DNA of 64,000 nucleotides from positions 62,001-126,000 of the forward strand of contig NZ_JAMBPQ010000022.1 in NCBI RefSeq assembly GCF_024206495.1. The letters run 5' to 3'. A program made the position numbers and the translations under genes. This document shows, piece by piece, positions 1 to 9,764 of the stretch. How positions within the stretch are numbered: the stretch's first letter is position 1; every line of letters begins with the position of its first letter. Source of the DNA: Paraburkholderia sp. CNPSo 3272 (GTDB lineage: Bacteria > Pseudomonadota > Gammaproteobacteria > Burkholderiales > Burkholderiaceae). The notes below the pieces were generated by a model. It made no database searches, was not told the DNA's origin, and worked only from the letters and a program-made list of their open reading frames with translations.

Positions 1-3000
1 TTCCTCGACGGCGCCATGCCGCCCGATCCGGAAGTGCCCGCAGAGGCCGCGCCGGTTGCAGCACCTGCCGCTGCGCCGGTCGCCGTTCAAACAGCGGCCG
101 CGCCTGTCGCCGTTGCCGCCGCACCGGTGGGTGCGCCTGTGGCTGTACAGATGGCCGTTGCGCCGGCCACGGGCGACCTCCAGTCGGTGATCCGCGACCA
201 GCTCGCCGCGATGCAGTCGGTGATGGCGCGCCAGCTCGAGGTGCTGCAAGGCGCGCCGCTGGCCGTGCCGCAGCCCGCCGCGGCCCAGATCGTGGTGCCC
301 GCAGCCGTCGCAGCCGCCCCGGTCGTTGCAGCGGCAGCGCCCGCACCTGCCGCCGCGCCCGCGCGCTCCGCCGGCCCCGAGATCAAGTTCGAGGAGAACC
401 GCCCGTCGCGCTTCACCGCGTACAAGCCGGGCGCCGCGCACTCGGCCCAGATAACCGACGCCCAGAAGTCATTCATCACCGACCTCGCCGCGCGCTACTC
501 GGCGAAAACCGCCACCTCCAAGGCTCGCACGCAGTCGTACCGGGCGGTGCTTGCCGATCCGCGCACCGCCAGCGGCTTCCGCGAGGAATGGAAGGAACTC
601 GTCTATCCGATCGTCGCGCAGCGCTCGAAGGGCTCGAAGATCTGGGACGTGGACGGCAATGAGTACATCGACGTGGTCAACGGCTACGGCCAGACCGCGT
701 TCGGCCACACGCCCGATTTCGTGGTCGAGGCGGTCAACGCGCAATTGGCGGAAGGCTTCGCGATCGGACCGCAGTCGCCGCTCGCGGGCGAAGTCGCGCA
801 GATGTTCTCCGAGATGACGGGCCATCAGCGCGTCACGTTCTGCAATACCGGCTCGGAAGCCGTGATGGCGGCAATGCGCCTCGCGCGCACGGTGACCGGC
901 AAGGACAAGGTGGTCTGCTTCGACGGCGACTATCACGGCCAGTTCGACGAAGTGCTCGTGAAGCCGGGCAGCGAAGCGGGCGTGCCGCGCGCATTCCCGC
1001 TCGCGCCCGGAATCCCGCAGACCTCCGTGGGCAACATGGTCGTGCTGCCGTATGCCCGTCCGGAAAGCCTCGAATGGATCAAGGCCAACATCGACGACAT
1101 CGCAGCGGTCCTGATCGAGCCGGTGCAGTCGCGCCATCCGAATTTGCGTCCGAGGGAGTTCGTGCAGCAGTTGCGCGACGTCACGGCGGCCAATGAGTCG
1201 GCGCTGATTTTCGACGAGGTCGTGACGGGCTTTCGCGTCCATCCGGCCGGCATGCAAGGCCTGTGGGGCATCCAGGGCGACATGGCGACCTACGGCAAGG
1301 TGGTCGGCGGCGGCCTGCCCATAGGCGTGCTTGCAGGCACCACGCAGTACATGGATGCGCTCGACGGCGGTCAGTGGCAATTCGGCGATGCTTCGGTGCC
1401 CGAAGTTCCGCCTACGTTCTTCGCGGGCACGTTCGTGCGCCATCCGGTGGTGCTGGCCGCAATGAAGGCGGTGCTCCTGCACCTCAAGGAAGCCGGCCCG
1501 GCACTGCAGGAAGGGCTCGGCGAACGCATGAACGGTCTCGTGCAACGCGTCAACGCGCATCTGGAGAAGGTCGGCATCGCCACGCGGGCGGAGTCGTTCT
1601 CGAGCTGGTTCTACGTGAATCTCGCGGGCGAGGATCGCCTCGGCAGCCTCTTCTATCCGTATATGCGCTATCTCGGCGTGCATATCATGGAAGGCTTCCC
1701 CTGCTTCCTGACGACGAGCCATTCGGACGAGGACATCCGCAAGATCGGCGACGCCTTCGTCGCGAGCATCGACGCGCTCCAGCGCGTCGGTATTCTCGGC
1801 GGCGCGCAGGACGCAGCCGCTTCGACTGCGCAAGCCGAACCGGCGCTCACGCAGTCCGCGCTCACCGAGCCGCAGAAGGAAATCTGGATGTCGGCCCAGC
1901 AGGGCCACGAGGCCTCGCTCGCGTTCAATGAGTCGTTCACGCTCGAACTCAATGGCAAGCTGAACGAGGCCGCTTTCGAACGCGCCTTCGCCGCGACTGT
2001 CGCCCGTCACGATGCGCTGCGCGTGCACTTCTCACGCGTTGGCGACACGATGTTCGCGGAACCGACGACGACCGTTGCGCTGGTCCCCATCGACCTTTCC
2101 ACCCACGCGGATCCGGCGGCCGAGCTGAAGGCCATTATCGACGCCGAAGCCCGCGAGGTCTTCGACCTCACCCGGGCGCCGCTCGCGCGCGCCGCGCTGG
2201 TGCGCCTCGAAGCGCAGAAGTGGGCGTTCGTGTTCACGGCGCATCACATCGTCTGCGACGGCTGGTCGATCAACATCATCCTGCGCGATCTGGCTGCGCT
2301 CTACGCCGCAGAAGTCTGGGGCACGCAGCCCGAACTCGACGAAGTGCAGAGCTTCCTCGCCTTCGCCAAGGCGCAGGACGAAATCGGCGTCGATAAAGAA
2401 ACGCGTGAATTCTGGATGAATGTCCATCGCGACCCGGCGCCGCAAGCCGATTTGCCCGGCGATCGCCCGCGCCCTGAGCGCAAGAGCTTCAATGGCGCCT
2501 CGACGACCCGCCATCTGGGCGCCGACCTGCTCAAGCAGGTCAAGACCGCCTCCTCAAAGCAGGGCTGCTCGCTGTTCGCCACGTTGTTCGGCGCGGCCCA
2601 GGTGCTGTTCGGCCGTCTGTCCGGCAATGACGATGTCGTGATCGCCGCGCCGATGGCTGGCCAGTCGCAAGCGGGTGAAGCGCTGCTGGTCGGGCACTGC
2701 GTGAACTTCCTGCCGCTGCGCGTGAAGTTCGATCGTGAGAAGCCTTTTGCCACGCACATGAAAGCGGTGCGCGACCACCTGTACGACGCAGGCGACCGGC
2801 AGAACTACACCTACGGCGCGCTCGTGCGCGACCTCGGCATCAAGCGCGATCTCAACCGGCTGCCGCTGACCGATCTGCAGTTCAACCTGGAAAAGGTCGA
2901 CGGCGAACTCGACATGGCGGGCGTCACCACGCACTTCGCGCCGAACGCGAAGGCCTACAGCAACTTCGATCTGTTCCTGAACGTGATCGAATCGGCGCAG

Positions 3001-5121
3001 GGCCTGCGTCTCGATTGCGACTTCAACACCGACGTCTATGACGAAACGACGATCCAGCGCTGGCTCGGCTACTACGAAACCCTGCTGACGGCGATCGCAC
3101 GCGACGCCGAGACGCCGATCGCAGCCCTGCCGCTGCTCAGCGATGCCGAAATCCACCGTCTTCGTGACGAGCTGAACGCCTCTCAGCGCGACTTCGATCT
3201 CTCGCAGACGACCCCGGCGCTGATCGCCGCGCAAGCCTGGCAAGCCCCGGATACGACAGCCGTATCTGACGACTCGACGAGCCTGACCTATGGCGAACTC
3301 GATGCGCGCGCCAGCCAGATCGCCCGCCGGCTCATGGCGGCGGGTGTCGCGTCAGGCTCACGCGTCGCCCTCGCGATGGAACGCAGCGCCTTGATCGTGG
3401 CGGCCATGATCGGCGTGTGGCGCGCGGGCTGCGCCTACGTGCCGCTCGACATGACGATGCCGCCCGCACGCCTGCGCCAGATTCTCGATGGCGCCGGCAT
3501 CGCCGCGATCCTCAGCGATGAGGCAAGCCTCACGGTGCTGGAACCGGGCGCGCATCGCGTGCTCGACGTCGAGGCGCTCCTCGCGCAGGACGACGACGAA
3601 ACTGTGGCGCTGCCCACCGTAACGGACGCGGATTCGGCCTACGTGATCTTCACGTCGGGCTCGACGGGTCAGCCCAAGGGCGTGGAGATCGGCCATCGCG
3701 CGCTGAGCAACTTCCTGCTCTCGATGGCGCGCGCGCCGGGCTTTACGGTCAGGGACAGCATTGTCGCGGTGACGACGTTCTCCTTCGATATTTCGGGTCT
3801 CGAGCTGTTCCTGCCGCTCATCGCCGGCGGGCGGACCTTCATCGCCGGCCACGCGGAAGTGCGCACCGGTTTCGAGCTGGTCACGCGCCTGAAGGAAGAA
3901 GCCGCCACCGTGCTCCAGGCGACGCCTTCGCTGTGGCGCATGCTGCTCGAGGCCGGCTTCAAGGCGCCGAAGGGCTTCAAGATCCTGTGCGGCGGTGAGC
4001 CGTTGCCGCGCGACCTCGCCGACGACCTGCTCGCGACCGGCGCGGAGGTGTGGAACCTCTACGGCCCGACCGAGACGACGATCTGGTCTTCCGCCTCGCG
4101 TGTCGTTGCGAACGCACCGGTGATGATCGGCGCGCCGCTCGCCAATACCGACCTGCACGTGCTGACCGACGACCTGCGTCTGGCGCCGGAGGGCGTGAGC
4201 GGCGAACTGTGGATTGGCGGTGAGGGCCTCGCGAAGGGCTATTTCAACCGCCCCGACCTGACCGATGCCGCCTTCAAGTCGGTTGCCATCGAAGGCGCTG
4301 CGCCGCGCCGGCTCTACCGTACCGGCGATCTTGCGAAGCGGCTCGCCGACGGCTCGCTCCAGCACCTGGGCCGTCGCGATCAGCAGATCAAGCTGCGCGG
4401 CTTCCGCATCGAGATCGAGGATATCGAGGCCACCCTGCGCAAGGCTCCGGGCGTGGCCGCAGCCGCCGTCGCCCTGCATACCGTGGGCGACAGTCCGCGG
4501 CTCGTAGGCTACGTAGTCGGCGCCGGCTCCGACAAGCTCGATCAGAGCGCGGTCGCGGCGCACGTCTCCGCTCAACTGCCGTCCTACATGGTGCCGACGC
4601 TGTGGATGACGCTCGAAGCCCTGCCGCAGACCAGCAACGGCAAGCTCGACCGCAAGGCCCTGCCCGTACCGACCGCGGACATGGTGGCCGTGCCGGTGCG
4701 CCAGCCGCATGCTGCGCTCAAGGTCGTGCCGCAAGCGCCGGCGCCGGTCGAATCCGCAGCGAGCGACGCCGAGGCGAGCGAACCCGCGCAAATCGTGGTC
4801 ACCGCAGCCGAACCCGTGGCCATGACGCCGACGCAGTCCACCATCGCCGCGATCTGGGGCGAGGTGCTCGGCCTCCAGCAGATCGGTATCGACCAGAAGT
4901 TCTTCAGCCTCGGCGCAGACAGCCTGCAGCTCTTTCGCATCGTCGCGCGAATGAACGAACGCGGGCTGGGCGTGGATGCACGTCAGCTCATGAAGAACGT
5001 CACGATCGAGCAGTTGGCGGCAAGCCTCGATGGTGCAGTGGCTGAAGAGCTGGTTGAGGCTCCTCCCGTTGCACGTCCCTCGATCCTCAACTTCAAGCGC
5101 AGGATTGCCGAAGGAGCCTGA
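1..5121 (+). CDS. Hybrid PKS-NRPS C-terminal part: aminotransferase-C-A(Gly)-PCP (5' partial)
   Basis: The frame is open to the left edge, so the true start is outside the window. Residues are counted from the Met at nt 16. An Ala/Pro/Val-rich linker runs to about residue 120 and includes a short helix ending in ARQLEVL, as found before aminotransferase domains of iturin/mycosubtilin-type synthases. A class III PLP aminotransferase follows (about 140-600, Schiff-base Lys428 in YGKVVGGG). Next come a condensation domain (about 615-1055, intact HHIVCDG at 743-749), an adenylation domain (about 1070-1560, FTSGSTGQPKG, NLYGPTETT, YRTGDL, Lys1543 in NGKLDRKAL) and a carrier protein (Ser1636 in LGADS). 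Aligning by eye to GrsA gives the pocket DILQLGLIW plus Lys, the classical glycine code. Inference: a carrier-bound keto group is aminated and then joined to glycine. The upstream ketosynthase part is presumed, not seen. The stop is 3 nt before the next gene. Confidence 0.95.
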   Translation, partial: FLDGAMPPDPEVPAEAAPVAAPAAAPVAVQTAAAPVAVAAAPVGAPVAVQMAVAPATGDLQSVIRDQLAAMQSVMARQLEVLQGAPLAVPQPAAAQIVVPAAVAAAPVVAAAAPAPAAAPARSAGPEIKFEENRPSRFTAYKPGAAHSAQITDAQKSFITDLAARYSAKTATSKARTQSYRAVLADPRTASGFREEWKELVYPIVAQRSKGSKIWDVDGNEYIDVVNGYGQTAFGHTPDFVVEAVNAQLAEGFAIGPQSPLAGEVAQMFSEMTGHQRVTFCNTGSEAVMAAMRLARTVTGKDKVVCFDGDYHGQFDEVLVKPGSEAGVPRAFPLAPGIPQTSVGNMVVLPYARPESLEWIKANIDDIAAVLIEPVQSRHPNLRPREFVQQLRDVTAANESALIFDEVVTGFRVHPAGMQGLWGIQGDMATYGKVVGGGLPIGVLAGTTQYMDALDGGQWQFGDASVPEVPPTFFAGTFVRHPVVLAAMKAVLLHLKEAGPALQEGLGERMNGLVQRVNAHLEKVGIATRAESFSSWFYVNLAGEDRLGSLFYPYMRYLGVHIMEGFPCFLTTSHSDEDIRKIGDAFVASIDALQRVGILGGAQDAAASTAQAEPALTQSALTEPQKEIWMSAQQGHEASLAFNESFTLELNGKLNEAAFERAFAATVARHDALRVHFSRVGDTMFAEPTTTVALVPIDLSTHADPAAELKAIIDAEAREVFDLTRAPLARAALVRLEAQKWAFVFTAHHIVCDGWSINIILRDLAALYAAEVWGTQPELDEVQSFLAFAKAQDEIGVDKETREFWMNVHRDPAPQADLPGDRPRPERKSFNGASTTRHLGADLLKQVKTASSKQGCSLFATLFGAAQVLFGRLSGNDDVVIAAPMAGQSQAGEALLVGHCVNFLPLRVKFDREKPFATHMKAVRDHLYDAGDRQNYTYGALVRDLGIKRDLNRLPLTDLQFNLEKVDGELDMAGVTTHFAPNAKAYSNFDLFLNVIESAQGLRLDCDFNTDVYDETTIQRWLGYYETLLTAIARDAETPIAALPLLSDAEIHRLRDELNASQRDFDLSQTTPALIAAQAWQAPDTTAVSDDSTSLTYGELDARASQIARRLMAAGVASGSRVALAMERSALIVAAMIGVWRAGCAYVPLDMTMPPARLRQILDGAGIAAILSDEASLTVLEPGAHRVLDVEALLAQDDDETVALPTVTDADSAYVIFTSGSTGQPKGVEIGHRALSNFLLSMARAPGFTVRDSIVAVTTFSFDISGLELFLPLIAGGRTFIAGHAEVRTGFELVTRLKEEAATVLQATPSLWRMLLEAGFKAPKGFKILCGGEPLPRDLADDLLATGAEVWNLYGPTETTIWSSASRVVANAPVMIGAPLANTDLHVLTDDLRLAPEGVSGELWIGGEGLAKGYFNRPDLTDAAFKSVAIEGAAPRRLYRTGDLAKRLADGSLQHLGRRDQQIKLRGFRIEIEDIEATLRKAPGVAAAAVALHTVGDSPRLVGYVVGAGSDKLDQSAVAAHVSAQLPSYMVPTLWMTLEALPQTSNGKLDRKALPVPTADMVAVPVRQPHAALKVVPQAPAPVESAASDAEASEPAQIVVTAAEPVAMTPTQSTIAAIWGEVLGLQQIGIDQKFFSLGADSLQLFRIVARMNERGLGVDARQLMKNVTIEQLAASLDGAVAEELVEAPPVARPSILNFKRRIAEGA

Positions 5122-5124
5122 TCG

Positions 5125-7431
5125 ATGAACTCGATAGCCTTGAATATCGCGCCTGTGCAGGAGGTCGAGGCGGGCCACGCCCTGTTCCCGGCGACCGCCT
5201 GCCAGGTACGCTACTGGCACGAGCAGAAGGCGTCGCCGAAGGCCTCCGCGCTCAACATCGCCTTCCGGCTGCAATTGTCGGGGCCGCTCACTGCCGCGAG
5301 CATCGAACAGGTGCTCGGCGAACTGGTCGCGCGGCACGAGATCTTGCGCACCGGCTTCCTGATGACCGGCGCGGGGCTGCGCCAGCAGGTCTGGAGCCGC
5401 GCTCCCTTCCGGCTCGAGGTGGTGGATCTCCGCGGTCTGGACGAACAGGCCGCGCTGGCCGAGGCCCAGCGCGTGGGTCAAGAGCAGGCACGTACGCCTT
5501 TCGAGTTGTCGTCCGCGTCCTTCTTCCGGGCTGTGTGGTTGCCACGGTCGGCCACGCAAGGCGAGTTGCAGCTGACCTTCCATTCGCTCGTGATGGACGG
5601 CTGGTCCTTCGCGATCCTCGTGCGCGAACTCGTGGAAGGACTCGCGGCGCTTCACGCGGGCCACGATCCCGATTACGCCGACGTCGACCTGCACCATGGC
5701 GATTACGCGCTATGGAAGGGCGAGTTCCTGGCCAGCGGCGCAATCGATCGCGCTCGCGTCCATTGGCGCCAGGAGCTTAAAGGGTTCAGCCGCTTCGACG
5801 TGAAGGGCGACCGCCCCCGGCCACCGGAGCGGCGCTTCCAGGGCGTCATTCGCTCAATTCTGTTGCCCGGCGAGATGAGCGAGCGTCTAATCGCTGCCGC
5901 CAAGGCGCAAGGCGTGACGCTCTTCAGCGTGGCGGCCGCGGGCCTCGCGATGTCGCTCCAGAAGACGACTGGGCAGCCCAAGGTCGCCATGGGCACGCAG
6001 ATGTCCGTGCGCGATCAGCAAGAACTCGAAGGCGTAATCGGGCCGCTCATCAACACGGTGATCCTGCGCCTCGATGTGACCCAGGGCAGCACGCTTGCCG
6101 ATGTCACCGCACAGTGCGGCGCCAAGCTCAGCGACGCCATCGAGCATCTGCACCTGCCGTTCGAAGAGATGATGGAAATGGCCGGCGAAGTGTCGGTTAT
6201 GAACCGGCCGCCGCTATGCTCGGTCAACTTCGCTCTGCAGCAAAGCTTCGTCGGCATGGGCGACGAGGTGCGCCGCCAGGATTTCGCCGCGACGACTTCG
6301 CCCTCCTTCAACGCGGGCGCGCTCTACGATCTCAACTTCTTCATGGTGCGACGCCCGGAAGGCTGGCGCATCTCCTGTGAAGGCGACACGGACCTCTACG
6401 ACATCGAGACGATCGACCGGTATCTGGCGAATTGGCGCGAGGTGCTCGAAACCGCCGAAGTCGCGCCGCAGCGAGCGCTGGAGCAAGCTGCCGCCGGTAA
6501 CGACACGGCTCAAGTCGCGGGGGGCGTCGGCGTCAGTGGTTTTATGAGCCGGGCCGAGCTGGAGGCGAAAGCGCACAATATCGTGCGCTTCAACGACGAG
6601 GGTTCGCAAACGCCCATCATCGTGCTCAACAACATCGCGGTCCTCTATGAGCTGGCCAAACAGGTCGGCGAGGAGCGGCCCATCGTCGATGTTCCGATGG
6701 TGCCGAAGACGCCTCAGCCCAACTTTCCGTTGCGCGCTTTCGAGGATCTCGCCGCGGATGCCGTGCGACTCATCAGACTGATCCAGCCAAAAGGCCCGTA
6801 CATCCTCATGGGTTACTGCGTGCTCGGCGCGATGGCGCTGGAGGCGGCCCACCAGTTGCGCCGCGAGGGCGAAACAGTGGAGCTCGTCGTCCTCACCGAC
6901 TCCTGGTGCCCGGGGTATCGGGAGACGATGCCCTGGTACGATCGCCTGTTGCGCAAGCTGCAGGTGCGCATGGACGACATCCCGCGCGACTTCCGCCTCG
7001 CGAGACGTGGCGAGATGTCCATGATTGCGTTCCTCCAGCAGTTTCGGACCGTGCGCTGGCTTCGTCTCACACAGCTCGCCGTAAAGTTCGGTTTCCTGAA
7101 GAACGATAGCGCGAACAACATGATCGACGACAACCTCTGGTATGGCCGCAATATCGGCTATCTGCGCGAGCAGCAGGTCCGATATCGTCCGAAGTCCTAC
7201 GACGGCAATGTCCAGATCTTCCGCAGCGGGCAGGTGCTCAAGGGCCGCCTGTTTGCGCACGACATGGGCTGGGGCGAAGTGGTCAGCGGCAAACTGGTCG
7301 TCACCGAGGTTCCCGGCATGCACAACCAGATGTTCCGCGCGGCCGGCGCGGCGGTCATGGGCAAGCAACTGCTTGAGCGCTTCGTCGAAACTACGCATCA
7401 CAGACAAGAAAGCGCCCTTGAAGAGTCATGA
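5125..7431 (+). CDS. Stand-alone condensation-thioesterase NRPS protein with altered active sites
   Basis: 768 aa, starting 3 nt after the synthetase stop, so translationally coupled. Residues 15-455 form a condensation domain (ATACQVRYW, RHEILRTGF, IGPLINTVILRL). Its core motif reads HSLVMDG at 153-159 instead of HHxxxDG, so the second, catalytic His is Ser154; the codons at 5581-5586 are cat tcg. Residues about 490-760 form an alpha/beta-hydrolase thioesterase of the type I NRPS class. The nucleophile motif is GYCVLG with Cys565 in place of Ser, the likely Asp is 592 (LTDSW) and the His is 733 (PGMHNQ). There is no adenylation or carrier domain. Known: Cys-type thioesterases occur in some NRPS systems. 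Inferred: this protein ends the assembly line by releasing the glycyl intermediate, and the condensation domain may be structural or use unusual chemistry. Confidence 0.9.
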   Translation: MNSIALNIAPVQEVEAGHALFPATACQVRYWHEQKASPKASALNIAFRLQLSGPLTAASIEQVLGELVARHEILRTGFLMTGAGLRQQVWSRAPFRLEVVDLRGLDEQAALAEAQRVGQEQARTPFELSSASFFRAVWLPRSATQGELQLTFHSLVMDGWSFAILVRELVEGLAALHAGHDPDYADVDLHHGDYALWKGEFLASGAIDRARVHWRQELKGFSRFDVKGDRPRPPERRFQGVIRSILLPGEMSERLIAAAKAQGVTLFSVAAAGLAMSLQKTTGQPKVAMGTQMSVRDQQELEGVIGPLINTVILRLDVTQGSTLADVTAQCGAKLSDAIEHLHLPFEEMMEMAGEVSVMNRPPLCSVNFALQQSFVGMGDEVRRQDFAATTSPSFNAGALYDLNFFMVRRPEGWRISCEGDTDLYDIETIDRYLANWREVLETAEVAPQRALEQAAAGNDTAQVAGGVGVSGFMSRAELEAKAHNIVRFNDEGSQTPIIVLNNIAVLYELAKQVGEERPIVDVPMVPKTPQPNFPLRAFEDLAADAVRLIRLIQPKGPYILMGYCVLGAMALEAAHQLRREGETVELVVLTDSWCPGYRETMPWYDRLLRKLQVRMDDIPRDFRLARRGEMSMIAFLQQFRTVRWLRLTQLAVKFGFLKNDSANNMIDDNLWYGRNIGYLREQQVRYRPKSYDGNVQIFRSGQVLKGRLFAHDMGWGEVVSGKLVVTEVPGMHNQMFRAAGAAVMGKQLLERFVETTHHRQESALEES

Positions 7432-7458
7432 TCTCGAAGCGTCACGCCAGGGCCGCCT

Positions 7459-8622
7459 ATGTCTCGTTCGCGTAGAGTTTTGCTGGTCGCACTTTTCGGC
7501 GCACTGTCCGTCACCGGCCTTTTCGTGAGACTGGCTGTCCCAGGCCTGTTTCGCCGTGCGCCAGTCGCGGTGGCAACTGCGACGGAACTACCATCTGCAA
7601 GGATACGATTCGCAGTGCTCGGAGACTCCGACAGCCAGTCGTACCACGACACACTCATGTTGGGCGATCCTCGCGCGCGAGGGGGCCACTGGCGCGCGAC
7701 CACCTGGCAGTGGACCGAGGTTCTCGACCAGTTGCGGGGAGACCAGATCGACCAGGGAAAATGGGGCGTTTGGGGAACCGGGAAGTATCGCGCCGTTCTT
7801 GGTGAAGCCTTCGGCGCCCTCGCGCGCACGCCCGCGAAGGAGGATTACCGCTACAACTTCGCGATTAGCGGTGCGACGTGCGACGAACTCATGGGGCACT
7901 CGCAGCGCCAGGCGATTCGTCTCGTCGATTTGATGGACACCGAACCCCAAGCCTGGCGGGGCGGTATCGTATTCATCCGGACCAGTGCAAACGATCTCGG
8001 CAGCCACGAGTTTCTTGACCAGTTGTCCCGCGATCCGGCCGCGCCGCGCCCAATGGCCGCGATCAACGCCTGCATCCAGGCAGTCGACCAGGCCGTGGCG
8101 CTGATCCGCAAATCTCACCCGGACACTTACATCGTACTCTCGGCTGCAGGCAGCAACGCAGACTGGTCGGGCGAGTTCGACAGCTGGCAATCTGCGAAAG
8201 AGATCGCCAATATCGATGCTGGCATTGATCGCTTCAACAACGGCTTGCGCGCGCTCGCCGCGGCGGACCGCCATGTCTACGTTATGGAAGATGGTGCGTG
8301 GTTCAGAAGCCTGTGGGGCCACCGTGACGATCACGGCCGCCCGAACTACAAGACGGTGCATCTAGGGCCTGGCTGGGCCATTACCAATACCTCCGGCGAT
8401 GACCCGCACAATGCAGTCCTCGCGGACACGCATGCGGGCGTAGTCTGGAATACGCTTTGGACGCAGCACCTTGTCGTTTCGCTGAACGCCGCATTCGGGC
8501 TGCACATCACTCCGATCACGGATGCCGAAGTGATCGACTTCCTCAGGCCAAGCTTCAGAGCCTCCGATACCACCCCGGCGACTGGCCGTGAACCGGTCAA
8601 AGATACCGTTCATTCCGGGTAA
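7459..8622 (+). CDS. Membrane-anchored or secreted SGNH/GDSL-type hydrolase
   Basis: 387 aa. The N-terminus (SRSRRVLLVALFGALSV) is a basic stretch plus one hydrophobic segment, so a signal anchor or uncleaved signal peptide places the enzyme at or outside the inner membrane. The block I motif is GDSDS with nucleophile Ser57. A TSANDLG stretch matches the Asn-containing block III. Near the C-terminus both DDPH (about 311-314) and DTH (323-325) could supply the Asp/His pair. The family contains esterases, lipases and acyl- or acetyl-transferring hydrolases, so the substrate cannot be named. An AGGG-type ribosome site precedes the ATG by about 9 nt. It lies 27 nt after the thioesterase gene on the same strand, which suggests trimming or acyl editing of the peptide product or of a glycan. 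Confidence 0.75.
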   Translation: MSRSRRVLLVALFGALSVTGLFVRLAVPGLFRRAPVAVATATELPSARIRFAVLGDSDSQSYHDTLMLGDPRARGGHWRATTWQWTEVLDQLRGDQIDQGKWGVWGTGKYRAVLGEAFGALARTPAKEDYRYNFAISGATCDELMGHSQRQAIRLVDLMDTEPQAWRGGIVFIRTSANDLGSHEFLDQLSRDPAAPRPMAAINACIQAVDQAVALIRKSHPDTYIVLSAAGSNADWSGEFDSWQSAKEIANIDAGIDRFNNGLRALAAADRHVYVMEDGAWFRSLWGHRDDHGRPNYKTVHLGPGWAITNTSGDDPHNAVLADTHAGVVWNTLWTQHLVVSLNAAFGLHITPITDAEVIDFLRPSFRASDTTPATGREPVKDTVHSG

Positions 8623-8718
8623 ACGCCCAAACGTACCTGGATGTTCGTCAGCGCACATCTGGTCGATAAGCACGATAGTAGCCTGCAAGCACTACCCTCT
8701 AACCTGCAAAGGTGTGCC

Positions 8719-9705
8719 ATGTCTGTGACTAGCAATGGTGCAGTGTTGGCCGAAGCACCACCCCACCTGACCTCAGACGGAAAAATCCTGCACGCTTGCA
8801 ATCAGGAATTCAAAAGCAACTTCAATCTGCATCCGTTCAAATTCAATCATCTGTTGCATGAAAGCGGCTTGTTCGAGATTCCCAGGATCGCCGAGCTCGC
8901 GCAGCGGATGCTTGAAAAGAATGGGAACGTCCGTGCGATCAACTTCAAGAATAGTTCGCTGGAATCCCGATTCAGCGCCATGCCGCATAGCACGCGGCTG
9001 AAAGAGGCGTTTGCGAGCGTTCACGAAAACGACTCCTGGATCAAGCTGACTCAGGCACACCTTTACGACGCGGACTACGCCCATATCCTCGACTCGATTA
9101 CAGCCGAGCTCGAGGAGCTGTCCGATTACCCGCTGCGCAGCGACATCACCCTGGTGACGATGACACTGTTGGTCTCCTCGCCAAAGATCTCGACGCCCTT
9201 CCATATCGATCACGAAACCAACTTCCTTTTTCAGTTGCAGGGTTCAAAGGACGTCTGTCTTTTCCCGGCTACCGATCGCGAGCTGGTGCCCGACCAGGAG
9301 GTGGAGCGGTACTACGCCGGCAACTTCGAGGCCGCGCGGTATCGTCGTCAACTGCAGAGTCGCGGCACCGTCTTCCGGCTCAACCCTGGCGAAGTGGTGC
9401 ATCACCCCTCATTGGCGCCGCATTGGGTTAGGAATGACGACAACGTTTCGGTGAGTATCAGCATCAATTACTGCATGAGGTCGCTCGAGCGACGTGCGCG
9501 GGTTTATCAGGCCAATTACGTTCTGCGCATGATGGGGCTGAAGCCGTTGCCGCCCGGCGTTTCACCGTTGCGCGACAGCTTGAAAAGAAAGGTCATCTCG
9601 ACGCTGGAGCACCGCCACCCTAAAACGTTCGCGGAAGTCGTTCACTCGCCGGTGACCCGATTGAAGTCCCCGCTGAATGCGGTTCGGCGGCTGGTCAAAC
9701 GCTGA
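8719..9705 (+). CDS. JmjC/cupin-8-like putative Fe(II)/2-oxoglutarate oxygenase
   Basis: 328 aa from the ATG at 8719, chosen because an AAGG site lies about 8 nt upstream; an in-frame ATG at 8641 has no ribosome site. The double-stranded beta-helix core shows FHIDH (His162, Asp164), a typical first metal-binding pair, followed by PGEVVHH and PHW (His228, His229, His235), which can provide the distal His. Known family members hydroxylate amino-acid side chains or act in lipid A and peptide tailoring. The position inside the peptide cluster fits a hydroxylase for the nonribosomal product, but action on a protein or lipid is equally possible. Some cupin-like relatives are not enzymes, so the reaction is inference. 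The C-terminal 90 residues are basic and not recognised. Confidence 0.65.
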   Translation: MSVTSNGAVLAEAPPHLTSDGKILHACNQEFKSNFNLHPFKFNHLLHESGLFEIPRIAELAQRMLEKNGNVRAINFKNSSLESRFSAMPHSTRLKEAFASVHENDSWIKLTQAHLYDADYAHILDSITAELEELSDYPLRSDITLVTMTLLVSSPKISTPFHIDHETNFLFQLQGSKDVCLFPATDRELVPDQEVERYYAGNFEAARYRRQLQSRGTVFRLNPGEVVHHPSLAPHWVRNDDNVSVSISINYCMRSLERRARVYQANYVLRMMGLKPLPPGVSPLRDSLKRKVISTLEHRHPKTFAEVVHSPVTRLKSPLNAVRRLVKR

Positions 9706-9764
9706 ATGCTCGCGATTAAATCGTTACGCCAGTCGGATAACCGCGGCATCTGCGCGAGGTAACC

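Noticed and set aside
3358..5697. Long open frame on the minus strand opposite the synthetase (779 codons)
   Set aside because: The composition (Arg, His, Gly rich) is typical of the reverse of high-GC coding DNA, it has no family motif, and it overlaps well-supported domains on the plus strand.
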